From assembly GCA_027489245.1 (NCBI GenBank), contig JAIYAC010000025.1:248001-312000 (forward strand): 64,000 bases of DNA, in the 5' to 3' direction. Numbering within the stretch: position 1 is the first letter of the stretch; each line of letters opens with the position of its first letter. The translations under genes and the position numbers were made by a program. A model generated the notes under the pieces. That model did not search any database and was not told the DNA's origin. It saw nothing but the letters and a program-made list of their open reading frames with translations. Below, piece by piece: positions 6,921 through 17,540 of the stretch. Source of the DNA: Neisseriaceae bacterium. GTDB taxonomy: Bacteria > Pseudomonadota > Gammaproteobacteria > Burkholderiales > Chromobacteriaceae.

Positions 6921-9614
6921 ATGAATGCCATAAGCGAACCCGGCAGCGCCATCGCCAGCGTGTGCTGTTACTGCGGCACCGGCTGTGGCGTGCTGCTCAG
7001 CCCGCAGCCCGATGGCAGCCTGGGCGTGGCGGGCGATCCGCAGCACCCGGCCAACTTTGGCCGCCTGTGCAGCAAGGGCCGTACGCTGGGGCAGACCGTG
7101 GGCGTGGCCGGTAGCCGCCTGCTAGCGCCGCAGCTGCGTAGCAGCAAGAACGATATCCGCCAGACGCTAAGCTGGGACAGCGCGCTGGATGCCGTCAGCC
7201 AGCAGCTGGCCGCCACGATCGCGCAGCACGGCCCGGATGCGGTGGGGTTTTACCTGTCCGGCCAGCTGCTCACCGAAGACTACTATCTCTTTAACAAGCT
7301 GGCGCGCGGTCTGGTGGGCACCAACAATATCGATACCAACTCGCGGCTGTGCATGTCCAGCGCGGTAACCGGCTACAAGCGCACGCTGGGCGCCGACGCG
7401 CCGCCCGCCTGCTACGAAGACTTCGACCACGCCGGCTGCGTGTTCATTGCCGGTGCCAATATGGCGGTGGCACACCCGGTGCTGTTTCGGCGGCTGGAGG
7501 CGGCGCGTGCGGCCAACCCTGCCATGAAAATCATCGTGGCCGACCCGCGCCGCACCGACACCGCCAGCCTGGCCGACCTGTACCTGCCGGTGCTGCCCGG
7601 CAGCGACGTGGCGCTGTTTCACGCCATGCTCAACGTGATGATCTGGGAAGACCTGATCGACCGCGATTACATCGCGCAGCACACCGAAGGCTTTGCCGCG
7701 CTGCGGGCGCGCCTGCGCGAGTACACGCCGCGCGCCGCCAGCCAGCTATGCGGCGTGCACGAAGACGATATCGTCACCGCCGCGCGCTGGTTTGCCGCCA
7801 GCCCCGCCACGCTGTCGTGCTACACCATGGGGCTGAACCAGTACAGCAACGGCAGCGACAAAAACGCCGCGCTGATCCACCTGCACCTGGCCACCGGCCA
7901 CATCGGCCGCCCCGGCTGCGGGCCGTTTTCGCTGACCGGCCAGCCCAACGCCATGGGCGGGCGCGAGGTAGGCGGCCTGGCCACCGTGCTGCCCGGCCAC
8001 CGCGACCCGGCCGACGCGGCACATCGAGCCGAGGTGGCTGCGCTGTGGGGCGTGCCCGCGTTGCCGGCCAACCCTGGCTTGCCGGCCGTGGCGCTGTTCG
8101 AGGCCGCCGCGGCTGGGCGCATCAAGCTGTTATGGATAGCCTGCACCGACCCGGCGTTTTCGCTGCCGGACCAGGCGCTGGTGCGCGAAGCCTTGCAAAA
8201 AGTGGACTGCGTCATCGTGCAGGAAGCCTTTACCGGCAGCCACACGCTGCCGTTTGCCGACATCGTGCTGCCGGCCGCCACCTGGCCGGAAAAAGACGGC
8301 AGCATGACCAATAGCGAGCGCCGCATCAGCCGCGTGCACGCGGCGCTGCCCGCGCCAGGGCAGGCGCGCGAGGATTGGCGCATCGTAGCCGCCGTGGCAC
8401 AGCGGCTCGCTGCCGCCATCGCGCCGGAGCGGGAGGGCTTGTTCGCGTTTGCCGACGCGGCGGCGGTGTTTGCCGAGCACGCCGCCACCACGGCCGGGCG
8501 CGATCTGGACTACAGCCGGCTGGACTACGCGCTGCTGGCGCAGCTGGGGCCGCAGCAGTGGCCGTTTGACGGCAAGGTTGGCCGCAGCCGCCTGTACGGT
8601 GATGGCGTCTACCCCACACCTAGCGGCCGCGCCCGCTTTGTCGACATTGGCTGGCAAGCGCCGGCCGACAAGGTGTCGGCGCATTTCCCGCTACGCCTGA
8701 CCACCGGCCGCCTGCGCGACCATTGGCACAGCATGAGCCGCACCGCGCTGGTGCCCGCGCTAAACCGCCACGTGGCGCTACCGCAGCTGGCCATGCACCC
8801 GCGTGACATGGCCCGCCACGGCCTGCAGGCCGGCCAGCTGGCCACGCTGCGTAACAAGCGCGGCAGTGTGGTGCTGGAGGTGGTGGCCGACGACGGCTTG
8901 CGCCCCGGCGTGGTGTTCGTGCCCATGCACTGGGGCAGCGCCACGCTGGGCGGGTTGGGCATCAATGCGCTGACCAGCCGGGCCGTAGACCCGCTGTCGC
9001 AGCAGCCAGAGCTGAAGCTGGCTGCCGTCAGCGTGGCGCCGGCGCGGCTGCCTTGGCGCGCCACACTGCAAGTGTTGGGCGATGCGGCCAACTTGCGCCC
9101 GCAGCTGGACGCGCTGCGCGCCCACTTTCCCTACGCCGTGGCGGTAGCCATCAGCCTGGCGGGCCAGCCCGGCCTGCAGCTGGCGTTGGCCGCAGCCGAG
9201 GCGCCGCCCGCGGCGGTATTGCAGCAGCTGGCCACGCTACTGCAGCCGCCCGGTGCCATGCTGGCCGCGTTCGACGACCCGGCGCGTGGCGTGCTGCGCC
9301 GCGTGTGGTTGGCCGCACGCCAGCCATTGGGCTATCTGCTGGCTGGTGATACGGCGGCAGCGCCGGCGCTGAGCGCCTGGCTGGATGGCGGCCAGCCACC
9401 GGCCAGCCTCGCCGCCTTGCTGCAGGGCAGGGCGAGCGGTGAGGCACTGGCGCGTGTCGTGTGCAGCTGCGAAGGGGTACGCGAAGACGCCATCGTGGCG
9501 GGCGTGGCGAGGGGGCTGGACGTGGCCGGCTTGCAGCGTGAGCTGCGCTGCGGTACCGGCTGTGGCAGCTGCGTGCCGGAGCTGAAGCGCTTGTGCCAGC
9601 GCACCACGGTATAG
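6921..9614 (+). CDS. nasA: Assimilatory nitrate reductase catalytic subunit with C-terminal BFD [2Fe-2S] domain
   Basis: An 897-residue molybdopterin enzyme reducing nitrate to nitrite. The N-terminus has a [4Fe-4S] motif (CCYCGTGCG, then LCSKG near residue 53), followed by the Mo-bisPGD catalytic domains and the dinucleotide-binding domain (about residues 590-690). The last 50 residues (C-S-C-E-G to C-G-T-G-C-G-S-C, about 846-885) are a BFD-like [2Fe-2S] module, as in Klebsiella-type NasA. No separate NasB/NasC electron-transfer subunit is encoded here, so the fused module may take electrons directly from NirB or a ferredoxin-like donor (inference). Its SD is AAGGAG, overlapping a copy of the dispersed 10-mer at 6901-6910. 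Four more copies lie inside the gene. Confidence 0.95.
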   Translation: MNAISEPGSAIASVCCYCGTGCGVLLSPQPDGSLGVAGDPQHPANFGRLCSKGRTLGQTVGVAGSRLLAPQLRSSKNDIRQTLSWDSALDAVSQQLAATIAQHGPDAVGFYLSGQLLTEDYYLFNKLARGLVGTNNIDTNSRLCMSSAVTGYKRTLGADAPPACYEDFDHAGCVFIAGANMAVAHPVLFRRLEAARAANPAMKIIVADPRRTDTASLADLYLPVLPGSDVALFHAMLNVMIWEDLIDRDYIAQHTEGFAALRARLREYTPRAASQLCGVHEDDIVTAARWFAASPATLSCYTMGLNQYSNGSDKNAALIHLHLATGHIGRPGCGPFSLTGQPNAMGGREVGGLATVLPGHRDPADAAHRAEVAALWGVPALPANPGLPAVALFEAAAAGRIKLLWIACTDPAFSLPDQALVREALQKVDCVIVQEAFTGSHTLPFADIVLPAATWPEKDGSMTNSERRISRVHAALPAPGQAREDWRIVAAVAQRLAAAIAPEREGLFAFADAAAVFAEHAATTAGRDLDYSRLDYALLAQLGPQQWPFDGKVGRSRLYGDGVYPTPSGRARFVDIGWQAPADKVSAHFPLRLTTGRLRDHWHSMSRTALVPALNRHVALPQLAMHPRDMARHGLQAGQLATLRNKRGSVVLEVVADDGLRPGVVFVPMHWGSATLGGLGINALTSRAVDPLSQQPELKLAAVSVAPARLPWRATLQVLGDAANLRPQLDALRAHFPYAVAVAISLAGQPGLQLALAAAEAPPAAVLQQLATLLQPPGAMLAAFDDPARGVLRRVWLAARQPLGYLLAGDTAAAPALSAWLDGGQPPASLAALLQGRASGEALARVVCSCEGVREDAIVAGVARGLDVAGLQRELRCGTGCGSCVPELKRLCQRTTV

Positions 9615-9726
9615 CGATGGCTATGCAGCTATTTGGTTATAAGAAAACGATCTGGCAGAACTTTTGGCTTGATGTATCGTGCAAAGCGGCCCGAACCCAG
9701 GGCGCGGACGCAGAAAGGAACGCAGC

Positions 9727-10485
9727 ATGAGTGGCAAGGTATGGTTGGTTGGCGCGGGCCCCGGTGATGCGGAGCTGCTCACGCTCAAAGCATTGCGCGT
9801 GCTGCAGGCCTGCGACGTCTGGCTGGTGGACGACCTGGTGGGGCGCGACATTCTCGATTTCGCCCGCCCCGGCACCCGTATCGTGCCGGTGGGCAAGCGT
9901 GGCGGTTGCAAGTCTACGCCGCAGGCCTTCATTTTGCGGCTGATGGCGCGCTACGCCCGCCAGGGGCGGCAGGTGGCGCGGCTGAAAGGCGGCGACCCGT
10001 TCATCTTTGGCCGCGGTGGCGAGGAATGGGCCTGGCTGGCCGAGCGCGGCGTGGCGGTAGAGGCAGTGAACGGCATTACCGCCGGTTTTGCGGCCGGTGC
10101 AGACCTGGGCCTACCGCTGACTCACCGCGGCGTGGCACGCGGTGTGGCGCTGGTGACCGCCCACACCCAGGATGGTAGCCAGCCCGACTGGCTTGCCTTG
10201 GCACACAGCCGGCTCACTGTGGTGTGTTATATGGGCATGGCCGGCTTGCCGCAACTGGTACCACAGCTGCTGGCTGCCGGCTTTGCGGCCAACTTGCCGG
10301 TGGCCGTAGTGCACCGCGCCGGCTGCCGCGAGCAGCAGCACCTGGTCACCACATTGCAGCATCTGCAAGCCGACGTGGCGGCCAGCGGGCTGGCCAGCCC
10401 GGCGGTGATCATTCTGGGCGAGGTGGTAGACCACGCGATGAAACTGGCCTTGCCGGCTGCGGAAGCCGGCAGTGCGGTAGCGTAA
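9727..10485 (+). CDS. cobA: Uroporphyrinogen-III C-methyltransferase (siroheme synthesis)
   Basis: A 252-residue SAM-dependent methyltransferase converting uroporphyrinogen III to precorrin-2, the first step to siroheme, the cofactor of NirB. It shows the family's GAGPGDAELLTLKA motif at the N-terminus and RLKGGDPFIFGRGGEE in the middle. It is the single-domain type without the CysG dehydrogenase/chelatase part, so precorrin-2 oxidation must be done elsewhere. The ATG at 9727 has GAAAGGA upstream. It ends the nitrate cluster; a convergent gene starts 10 bases beyond its stop with no obvious terminator. Confidence 0.92.
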   Translation: MSGKVWLVGAGPGDAELLTLKALRVLQACDVWLVDDLVGRDILDFARPGTRIVPVGKRGGCKSTPQAFILRLMARYARQGRQVARLKGGDPFIFGRGGEEWAWLAERGVAVEAVNGITAGFAAGADLGLPLTHRGVARGVALVTAHTQDGSQPDWLALAHSRLTVVCYMGMAGLPQLVPQLLAAGFAANLPVAVVHRAGCREQQHLVTTLQHLQADVAASGLASPAVIILGEVVDHAMKLALPAAEAGSAVA

Positions 10486-10495
10486 AGCCTGCTGC

Positions 10496-10903
10496 TCAGC
10501 CCAATTGCCAGTGGCGGCGCCGGATGAGGTAGCCCAGCCCGCCCCCCGCGCAGCTGGCGGCCAGCAGTAGTAGGTAAAAGCCGGCATCGTTCATGCTTGG
10601 GGCGTGGCCGCTCAGCCACCACAGCGTGCCCAGTTGCAGCGGCCAGCCAGCCGCCAGGCACCAGCCCAGCGTTGTGGGTGTCACCGTTGCCCGGGGCGCG
10701 GCGGCCAGCCAGCCCAGCGGCAGATAGGCTAGCAGCAGGGTGAGCAGCAAGGGGGCACAAAGCCACCACCATAATCCTGGTGGCGGCGCCAGCATAATCA
10801 GCCCCAGAGGCGGCATAGCGGCTAGCGCGGCGGCGCGCGCCAGTACGGACGCAACCGGCGCCAGAAACAGACTGGATAGCAGCAAGCGGGTGGCAGGCAT
10901 CAT
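10496..10903 (-). CDS. Small integral membrane protein of unknown function
   Basis: A 135-residue, very hydrophobic protein with about four predicted membrane spans (near residues 5-25, 33-52, 75-95 and 105-125) and a basic C-terminus, RRRHWQLG. I do not recognise the family. Codon use looks like its neighbours (GCC, CTG and CAG rich), supporting a real gene. Two adjacent ATG codons (10903, 10900) could start it; the upstream GGGTAAAG is only a weak ribosome site. It is convergent with cobA and divergent from tyrB. Confidence 0.6.
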   Translation of the reverse strand: MMPATRLLLSSLFLAPVASVLARAAALAAMPPLGLIMLAPPPGLWWWLCAPLLLTLLLAYLPLGWLAAAPRATVTPTTLGWCLAAGWPLQLGTLWWLSGHAPSMNDAGFYLLLLAASCAGGGLGYLIRRRHWQLG

Positions 10904-10966
10904 GGTCTTTACCCAAGCGTGAATGATGTGGCCATTGTAATCTGCACGGCATTTTTTTGCTGTGTC

Positions 10967-10982
10967 GTAACGTAGCGGTTAC
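10967..10982. promoter_or_regulatory. TyrR-box-like palindrome upstream of tyrB
   Basis: GTAAC, six bases, GTTAC is a symmetric site close to the TyrR box TGTAAA-N6-TTTACA (the GTAA and TTAC cores are shared, with the same spacing). It lies in the 258-base divergent region, 180 bases upstream of the tyrB start. The match is suggestive only. Confidence 0.35.
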
Positions 10983-11161
10983 ATATCTGTCGCAACAAAA
11001 TATTGCCAATATTGCAGTATTAGGGTGATAGATTGCGCATTGATGGCTTTGTGCTGCCGTGGTCTGGCGCTGTGGCGCCATTGTGTTACTTTTATCGACG
11101 GATACCCCCGTGTACTGCGCCTTGCGTGGTACCAGACGTTAGAGAGAGAAACCACAAGATC

Positions 11162-12358
11162 ATGTTTGCACACGTTGAAGCCTATGCTGGCGACCCCATC
11201 CTCACCCTGGTGGAAACCTTCAACAAGGACAGCCGCAGCCCGAAAGTGAACCTGGGCATCGGCCTGTACTACGACGAAGAAGGCCGCATTCCGCTGTTGC
11301 CGTCGGTACAGAAAGCCGAAGCGCGCCGCGTGGCCGAAGCCGGCCCGCGCAGCTACCAGCCCATGGAAGGTGCGGCCAACTACCGCACTGCCGTGCAGCA
11401 GCTGCTGTGGGGCGCAGAGCACGAAGCCGTACAGGCTGGCCGCATCGCCACCATCCAGACCATTGGCGGCTCCGGTGCGTTGAAGATCGGCGGTGACCTG
11501 CTCAAGCGCTATTTCCCGAACGTGGATGTATGGGTCAGCAACCCTACCTGGGACAACCACCGCGCCATGTTCGAAGGTGCCGGCTTTACCGTGCACGACT
11601 ACCCGTATTACGACGCTGAAACCGGCGGTGTGAAGTTTGACGACATGATCGCCTGCTTCAGCCAGCTACCTGCCAAAACCATCGTGCTGCTGCACCCGTG
11701 CTGCCACAACCCTACCGGCGTGGACCTGGATCAAGATCAGTGGCGCAAGGTGATCGAGGTGGTAAAAGCGCGCGATCTGCTGCCGTTCATGGACATTGCC
11801 TACCAGGGCTTTGGCGATAGCCTGGACGACGACGCCTTTGCCATCCGCGCTATGACCGAAGCCGGCGTGAGCTTTGTGGTAAGCAACTCGTTCTCCAAAA
11901 ACCTGTCCTTCTACGGCGAACGCTGTGGCGGCCTGTCGGTGGTGTGTGGCACGGCAGAAGAAGCGGGGCGCGTACTGGGCCAGATGAAGGCCACTGTACG
12001 CCGCAACTACTCCAGCCCGCCTACCCACGGTGGCCAGGTTACCGCCATCGTGATGAACGACGCGGCGCTGCGCGCCGAGTGGGAAGGCGAAGTGACCGAG
12101 ATGCGCGTGCGCATCAAGGCCATGCGCCAGAAGCTGTACGAGGTACTGAGCGCCAAGGTGCCAGGCCGCGATTTCAGCTACTTCATCAAACAGCGCGGCA
12201 TGTTCAGCTACACCGGCCTGAGCCCGGTACAGGTAGACCGCCTGCGCGAGGAGTTCGCCGTGTATCTGGTGCGCTCCGGCCGTATGTGCGTGGCCGGCCT
12301 GAACAGCCGCAACGTGGAATACGTGGCCGACGCCATGGCCGAGGTGCTGAAAGGCTAA
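11162..12358 (+). CDS. tyrB: Aromatic-amino-acid aminotransferase
   Basis: A 398-residue class I PLP-dependent aminotransferase for tyrosine, phenylalanine and aspartate, of the AspC/TyrB type. It opens with a typical [13 protein letters not shown]. Key regions are the NPTWDNH segment, the HPCCHNPTG pocket, D in [12 protein letters not shown], the PLP lysine in SNSFSKN (about residue 246) and an R in the C-terminal [11 protein letters not shown]. The ATG at 11162 has AGAGAGA upstream; the open frame continues upstream but without a ribosome site. Assignment to TyrB rather than AspC rests on overall resemblance and is not certain. Confidence 0.88.
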   Translation: MFAHVEAYAGDPILTLVETFNKDSRSPKVNLGIGLYYDEEGRIPLLPSVQKAEARRVAEAGPRSYQPMEGAANYRTAVQQLLWGAEHEAVQAGRIATIQTIGGSGALKIGGDLLKRYFPNVDVWVSNPTWDNHRAMFEGAGFTVHDYPYYDAETGGVKFDDMIACFSQLPAKTIVLLHPCCHNPTGVDLDQDQWRKVIEVVKARDLLPFMDIAYQGFGDSLDDDAFAIRAMTEAGVSFVVSNSFSKNLSFYGERCGGLSVVCGTAEEAGRVLGQMKATVRRNYSSPPTHGGQVTAIVMNDAALRAEWEGEVTEMRVRIKAMRQKLYEVLSAKVPGRDFSYFIKQRGMFSYTGLSPVQVDRLREEFAVYLVRSGRMCVAGLNSRNVEYVADAMAEVLKG

Positions 12359-12384
12359 GCCTGCCCCCGGTTACAGCAAGCCAG

Positions 12385-12409
12385 CCCCGCCCGTGTGGCG
12401 GGGTTTTTT
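12385..12409 (+). terminator. Intrinsic terminator of tyrB
   Basis: CCCCGCC (12385-12391), loop CGTGT, GGCGGGG (12397-12403), then six T. It lies 26 bases past the stop codon. Confidence 0.9.
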
Positions 12410-12506
12410 GTGCCTTTGTTATTGCTATTTGCTATGCGATAGTAAATTTCCATTGCTTCCATTAAATCAATTCAATAGTCATGTTGGCCGCAGGCAACTA
12501 TGCTGA

Positions 12507-14759
<2,253 letters not shown>

Positions 14760-14810
14760 GCGTTGTATGGCGGCTGCCCGTGTCATGCGGGTGGCTGCCG
14801 CGCCAACAGC

Positions 14811-14840
14811 AAGGCCCCGCCGCAGGCGGGGCCTTGTGCT
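14811..14840 (+). terminator. Intrinsic terminator of katG
   Basis: AAGGCCCCGCC (14811-14821), loop GCA, GGCGGGGCCTT (14825-14835), followed by a short T-containing tail. The same stem sequence is reused after the LysR gene at 18480. Confidence 0.8.
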
Positions 14841-14847
14841 TTACCGT

Positions 14848-14884
14848 GCGGCCAACCTTGGCTCAATACGCCAGGGTTGGCCGC
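14848..14884. repeat. Inverted pair of the dispersed motif (hairpin)
   Basis: GCGGCCAACCTTGG (14848-14861) pairs with CCAGGGTTGGCCGC (14871-14884) over 14 bases with one G-U. The left arm is an exact 10-mer copy (14847-14856); the right arm ends in CCGCCG and is a near-match. It sits between the convergent katG and the small membrane-protein gene and could serve as a terminator for either. Confidence 0.75.
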
Positions 14885-14891
14885 CGCCCGG

Positions 14892-15161
14892 CTAGCTGCG
14901 CGCCAGCAGGTAGACCGCTACCGCCGCGGTTACTGCCGGCACGGCAAATACCAGCAACATGATGGGTAGCTCCTCGCGCAGCGTATAGCCGGCGTGGTTA
15001 ACGCCTACCCACATATTCACCAGCGCCACCAGCAGCCAGACCGGTACAAACACCTTTGCCGCCAGCGCCATGGCGGCCGTGCTGGCCCCCCATAGCCAGC
15101 CAAACAGCACAAACAAACCCAGCAGCCCAAAGCCACCTGCGATCACCAGAATGACGTGCAT
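14892..15161 (-). CDS. Small three-span membrane protein, unknown function
   Basis: An 89-residue hydrophobic protein with about three membrane spans (residues 3-25, 33-53 and 66-86). It starts nine bases after the aldehyde dehydrogenase stop with a strong AAGGAG site, so it looks like the last gene of that operon. I do not recognise a named family. Its association with an aldehyde dehydrogenase and short-chain dehydrogenase gives no clear job. Confidence 0.7.
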   Translation of the reverse strand: MHVILVIAGGFGLLGLFVLFGWLWGASTAAMALAAKVFVPVWLLVALVNMWVGVNHAGYTLREELPIMLLVFAVPAVTAAVAVYLLARS

Positions 15162-15170
15162 GTTTTCTCC

Positions 15171-16565
15171 TTAATTATCCGCGCCGGCTGGCCAGCTGAA
15201 TACCGACAGGTTGGCCGCAATGTCCTTGCCGGCGTAGGGCGGAAAGACATCGATTTCGGCATCGCTGCGGCCAACCAGTATGCCTTTGCGGTTGGATAGC
15301 GCATCGAAGCCGGCCTGCCCGTAGTATTTGCCCATGCCGGAGTAGCCCACGCCGCCAAAAGGCAGGCTGTCTATCCAGCAGTGCAAGTTGGTCTGGTTGA
15401 TGCAACCGCCACCAAACGACAGCGTCGCCAGAAAGCGTTCTACGGTAGGGGCATGCTCGCTGAACAGGTAGGCCGCTAGCGGCTTGGGCTTGCGCGCAAT
15501 CTGGGCGAGGGCGCTGCCCAGGTCGTCGTACACCAGTACCGGCAGCACCGGGCCAAAGATCTCCTGCTGCATGGCCGGGTCGTCCCAGCTGGCGGGGTAC
15601 AGCACCGTGGGTTCCACATAGCGCGCCGCCACATCGTAATGGCCACCGTGCACCACCGTCCCCGCCTGGATGTAGCTGGCCACGCGTTCGGTATCGTGCT
15701 CGGAGATCATGCGGGCGAAGTCCGGGCTTTGCTGCGGGTCGCTGCCGTACATGCGTACGATGGCGGCTTTCAGCTCGGCGATAAAGGCATCGGCTACCCT
15801 GCGCTGCACGCAGACATAGCCCGGCGCGATGCACCATTGGCCAGAGATGGCGTTATGCCCCCAGGCAATGCGCTCGGCGGCGGCGCGCAGGTTGGCCGTT
15901 TCGTCCACGATGGTGGGGTTCTGGCCGCCCAGCTCCAGAATTACCGGCGTCAGGTGTTCGGCGGCGGCGCGCATCACCACCTTGCCGACGCTGGCGCTGC
16001 CGGTAAAGAAAATGAAGTCGAAGGGCAGGGCCAGCAGCGCGCCGATTTCCTCGCGCCCGCCGGTAACGATGCTGACGGCCTCCGGCGCAAAGTATTGTGG
16101 TATCAGCCGCGCTAGCAGGGCGGCCACGGTGGGCGTGGTGTTGGCCGGCTTCAGGATGACGGTATTGCCGGCGGCCAGTGCGGCAATGGCCGGATCCAGC
16201 AGTAGCAGGATGGGGGCGTTGAACGGGCCGATCACCAGGCAGCTGCCGTAGGGTTCTTTGTAGATCATGCCGTAGTGGCCGCTGGCTTCCAGCCCTGGCG
16301 GTATGGCCACCCGCTGTGGTGCCATCAAGGTGTTCAGGTGGGTGCGGTAGTAGTCGATCACCCCCAGCGGTACGCTGATCTCGAACTGCTGCTCGAACGG
16401 TGGCTTGTGAAAGTCCTGGTACAGCGCATCGCACAGTGCCGCCTGGTTGTCTTGCAGCAGGCGGGCCATGCGGTCTAGCTGATCCAGCCGCCAGGCGGCA
16501 CTTTTGCTGCCGCCGCTGGCAAAAAAGGCTTGCTGGGTGTCTAGCAGATCTTGGTACGGGTTCAT
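15171..16565 (-). CDS. NAD(P)-dependent aldehyde dehydrogenase, class 3/coniferyl-aldehyde type
   Basis: A 464-residue aldehyde dehydrogenase oxidising an aldehyde to a carboxylate. It has the glutamate motif LELGGQNP, the nucleotide-binding FFTGSASVGK and the catalytic cysteine in SGQWCIAPGY. The short length and lack of the usual N-terminal extension place it with class 3 / coniferyl-aldehyde-like enzymes; the actual substrate is unknown. It belongs to the operon SDR-ALDH-membrane protein divergent from a LysR regulator. Two exact 10-mer copies lie near its 3' end (15210, 15266). Confidence 0.88.
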   Translation of the reverse strand: MNPYQDLLDTQQAFFASGGSKSAAWRLDQLDRMARLLQDNQAALCDALYQDFHKPPFEQQFEISVPLGVIDYYRTHLNTLMAPQRVAIPPGLEASGHYGMIYKEPYGSCLVIGPFNAPILLLLDPAIAALAAGNTVILKPANTTPTVAALLARLIPQYFAPEAVSIVTGGREEIGALLALPFDFIFFTGSASVGKVVMRAAAEHLTPVILELGGQNPTIVDETANLRAAAERIAWGHNAISGQWCIAPGYVCVQRRVADAFIAELKAAIVRMYGSDPQQSPDFARMISEHDTERVASYIQAGTVVHGGHYDVAARYVEPTVLYPASWDDPAMQQEIFGPVLPVLVYDDLGSALAQIARKPKPLAAYLFSEHAPTVERFLATLSFGGGCINQTNLHCWIDSLPFGGVGYSGMGKYYGQAGFDALSNRKGILVGRSDAEIDVFPPYAGKDIAANLSVFSWPAGADN

Positions 16566-16583
16566 GGCGGGCTCCAGAGTGGG

Positions 16584-16652
16584 CCCGGCCCTGGCGGGCC
16601 GGGAAGGTGCATGCCGGATTTGCCACGGCAGCGGGCTGCGCCGTGCCGTGGC
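16584..16652 (-). other. Two strong intercistronic hairpins between the SDR and ALDH genes
   Basis: CCCGGCCC/GGGCCGGG (16584-16591, 16596-16603, loop TGGC) and GCCACGGCA/TGCCGTGGC (16622-16630, 16644-16652). Neither has a T-run, so they are more likely mRNA-stability or processing elements than terminators. Confidence 0.5.
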
Positions 16653-16659
16653 GTAGCGT

Positions 16660-17436
16660 TTACTTGGTGGTGTAGCCGCCGTTTGCCAGGATGGTCTGGC
16701 CGGTAATCCACCAGCCTTCGCTCACCAGCAGGCGTACCAGTGGCACGATATCCTCCGGGGCGGTGAGCCCGGTTTTGGTGAATTTGGACAGGTCGGCCGC
16801 ATTCTGGTTGTAGTTGGCCGACTCGGCGCTTTCCTGGCCGTAGAAGAACGGTGTTTCCATCGGCCCCGGTGCCACTGCGGTAACGGAGATGCCGCGCGGG
16901 CCAAACTCCTTGGAGGCTGCGCGGGTGAAGTGCTCTACCGGTGCTTTGGAGCCGGCGTAGATGGAATACAACCCGGTGAAGGCACCCAGCAGCGACGTAA
17001 CAATGGTGCACAGCTTGCCGCCGTCGTTCAGGTGCTTACCTGCGCCCTGGATAAAGAAAAAAGCGGCTTTCGAGTTGATGGCGAAGATCTTGTCGTAATC
17101 GGCCTCGGTGATATCGGGTATCGGCTTTTTGATCACCATGCCGGTCGTGTTGATGGCGATATCCGGGCGGCCGACTGCGGCCACGACATCGGCAAAAAGT
17201 TTGTCCACCGCCGCTGCGGTGGTGAGGTCGCCTTGCAGGGCGACGGCTTGTACCCCGGCAGCCTGGATGGCAGCAACGGTGGCATCTGCATCGGCTTTGG
17301 TGCCAGCGCTGTTGTAGTGAATGGCGATGGCCTTGGCACCTTGCGCGGCCAAGTCTTTGGCAATCAGGCCACCCAGATTTTTGGCGCCGCCGGCGACGAG
17401 GGCGACTTTGCCACGAATACTATGCAGTTCAGACAT
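16660..17436 (-). CDS. Short-chain dehydrogenase/reductase (SDR)
   Basis: A 258-residue classical SDR with the nucleotide-binding GGAKNLGG near residues 16-23 (an Ala/Asn variant of TGxxxGxG), an N-T-T-G segment in place of NNAG, and the catalytic Y-x3-K in YAGSK. A serine pair precedes it (TIVTSLLGAF). It probably reduces or oxidises a carbonyl or alcohol linked to the aldehyde dehydrogenase downstream. The start has AGGAGT upstream. It is first in its operon and divergent from the LysR gene, a typical regulator-target arrangement. Confidence 0.88.
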   Translation of the reverse strand: MSELHSIRGKVALVAGGAKNLGGLIAKDLAAQGAKAIAIHYNSAGTKADADATVAAIQAAGVQAVALQGDLTTAAAVDKLFADVVAAVGRPDIAINTTGMVIKKPIPDITEADYDKIFAINSKAAFFFIQGAGKHLNDGGKLCTIVTSLLGAFTGLYSIYAGSKAPVEHFTRAASKEFGPRGISVTAVAPGPMETPFFYGQESAESANYNQNAADLSKFTKTGLTAPEDIVPLVRLLVSEGWWITGQTILANGGYTTK

Positions 17437-17511
17437 GTGAGACTCCTGGTTACGCTGTGGTGGGAGCTCACAGTCTTAATTGATTGCAATATCACAATAA
17501 ACAAGTAGTAT

Positions 17512-17527
17512 CGGATTTGTTTATCCG
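17512..17527. promoter_or_regulatory. Palindromic operator candidate for the LysR regulator
   Basis: CGGAT, six bases, ATCCG lies in the 104-base divergent region, 13 bases before the LysR start. Its spacing and position suit LysR autoregulation and control of the SDR operon. The assignment is inferred from position and symmetry. Confidence 0.45.
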
Positions 17528-17540
17528 TAAATCGCAAACA

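Noticed and set aside
3569..6952. A 1127-codon open frame on the minus strand
   Set aside because: It lies entirely opposite nirB and nirD, has low-complexity shadow composition, no ribosome site, and the plus-strand proteins are unmistakable. Long antisense frames are common in GC-rich genes.
9653..9668. A third sigma-54-like promoter before cobA (TGGCAG-N5-TTGG)
   Set aside because: The -12 element lacks the essential GC, and no antitermination hairpins follow. cobA may be read from upstream.
12441..12480. OxyR-like site before katG (ATAG-N7-CCAT)
   Set aside because: Only the first half resembles the ATAG-N7-CTAT-N7-ATAG-N7-CTAT pattern; the second half does not match, so it was not listed as a feature.
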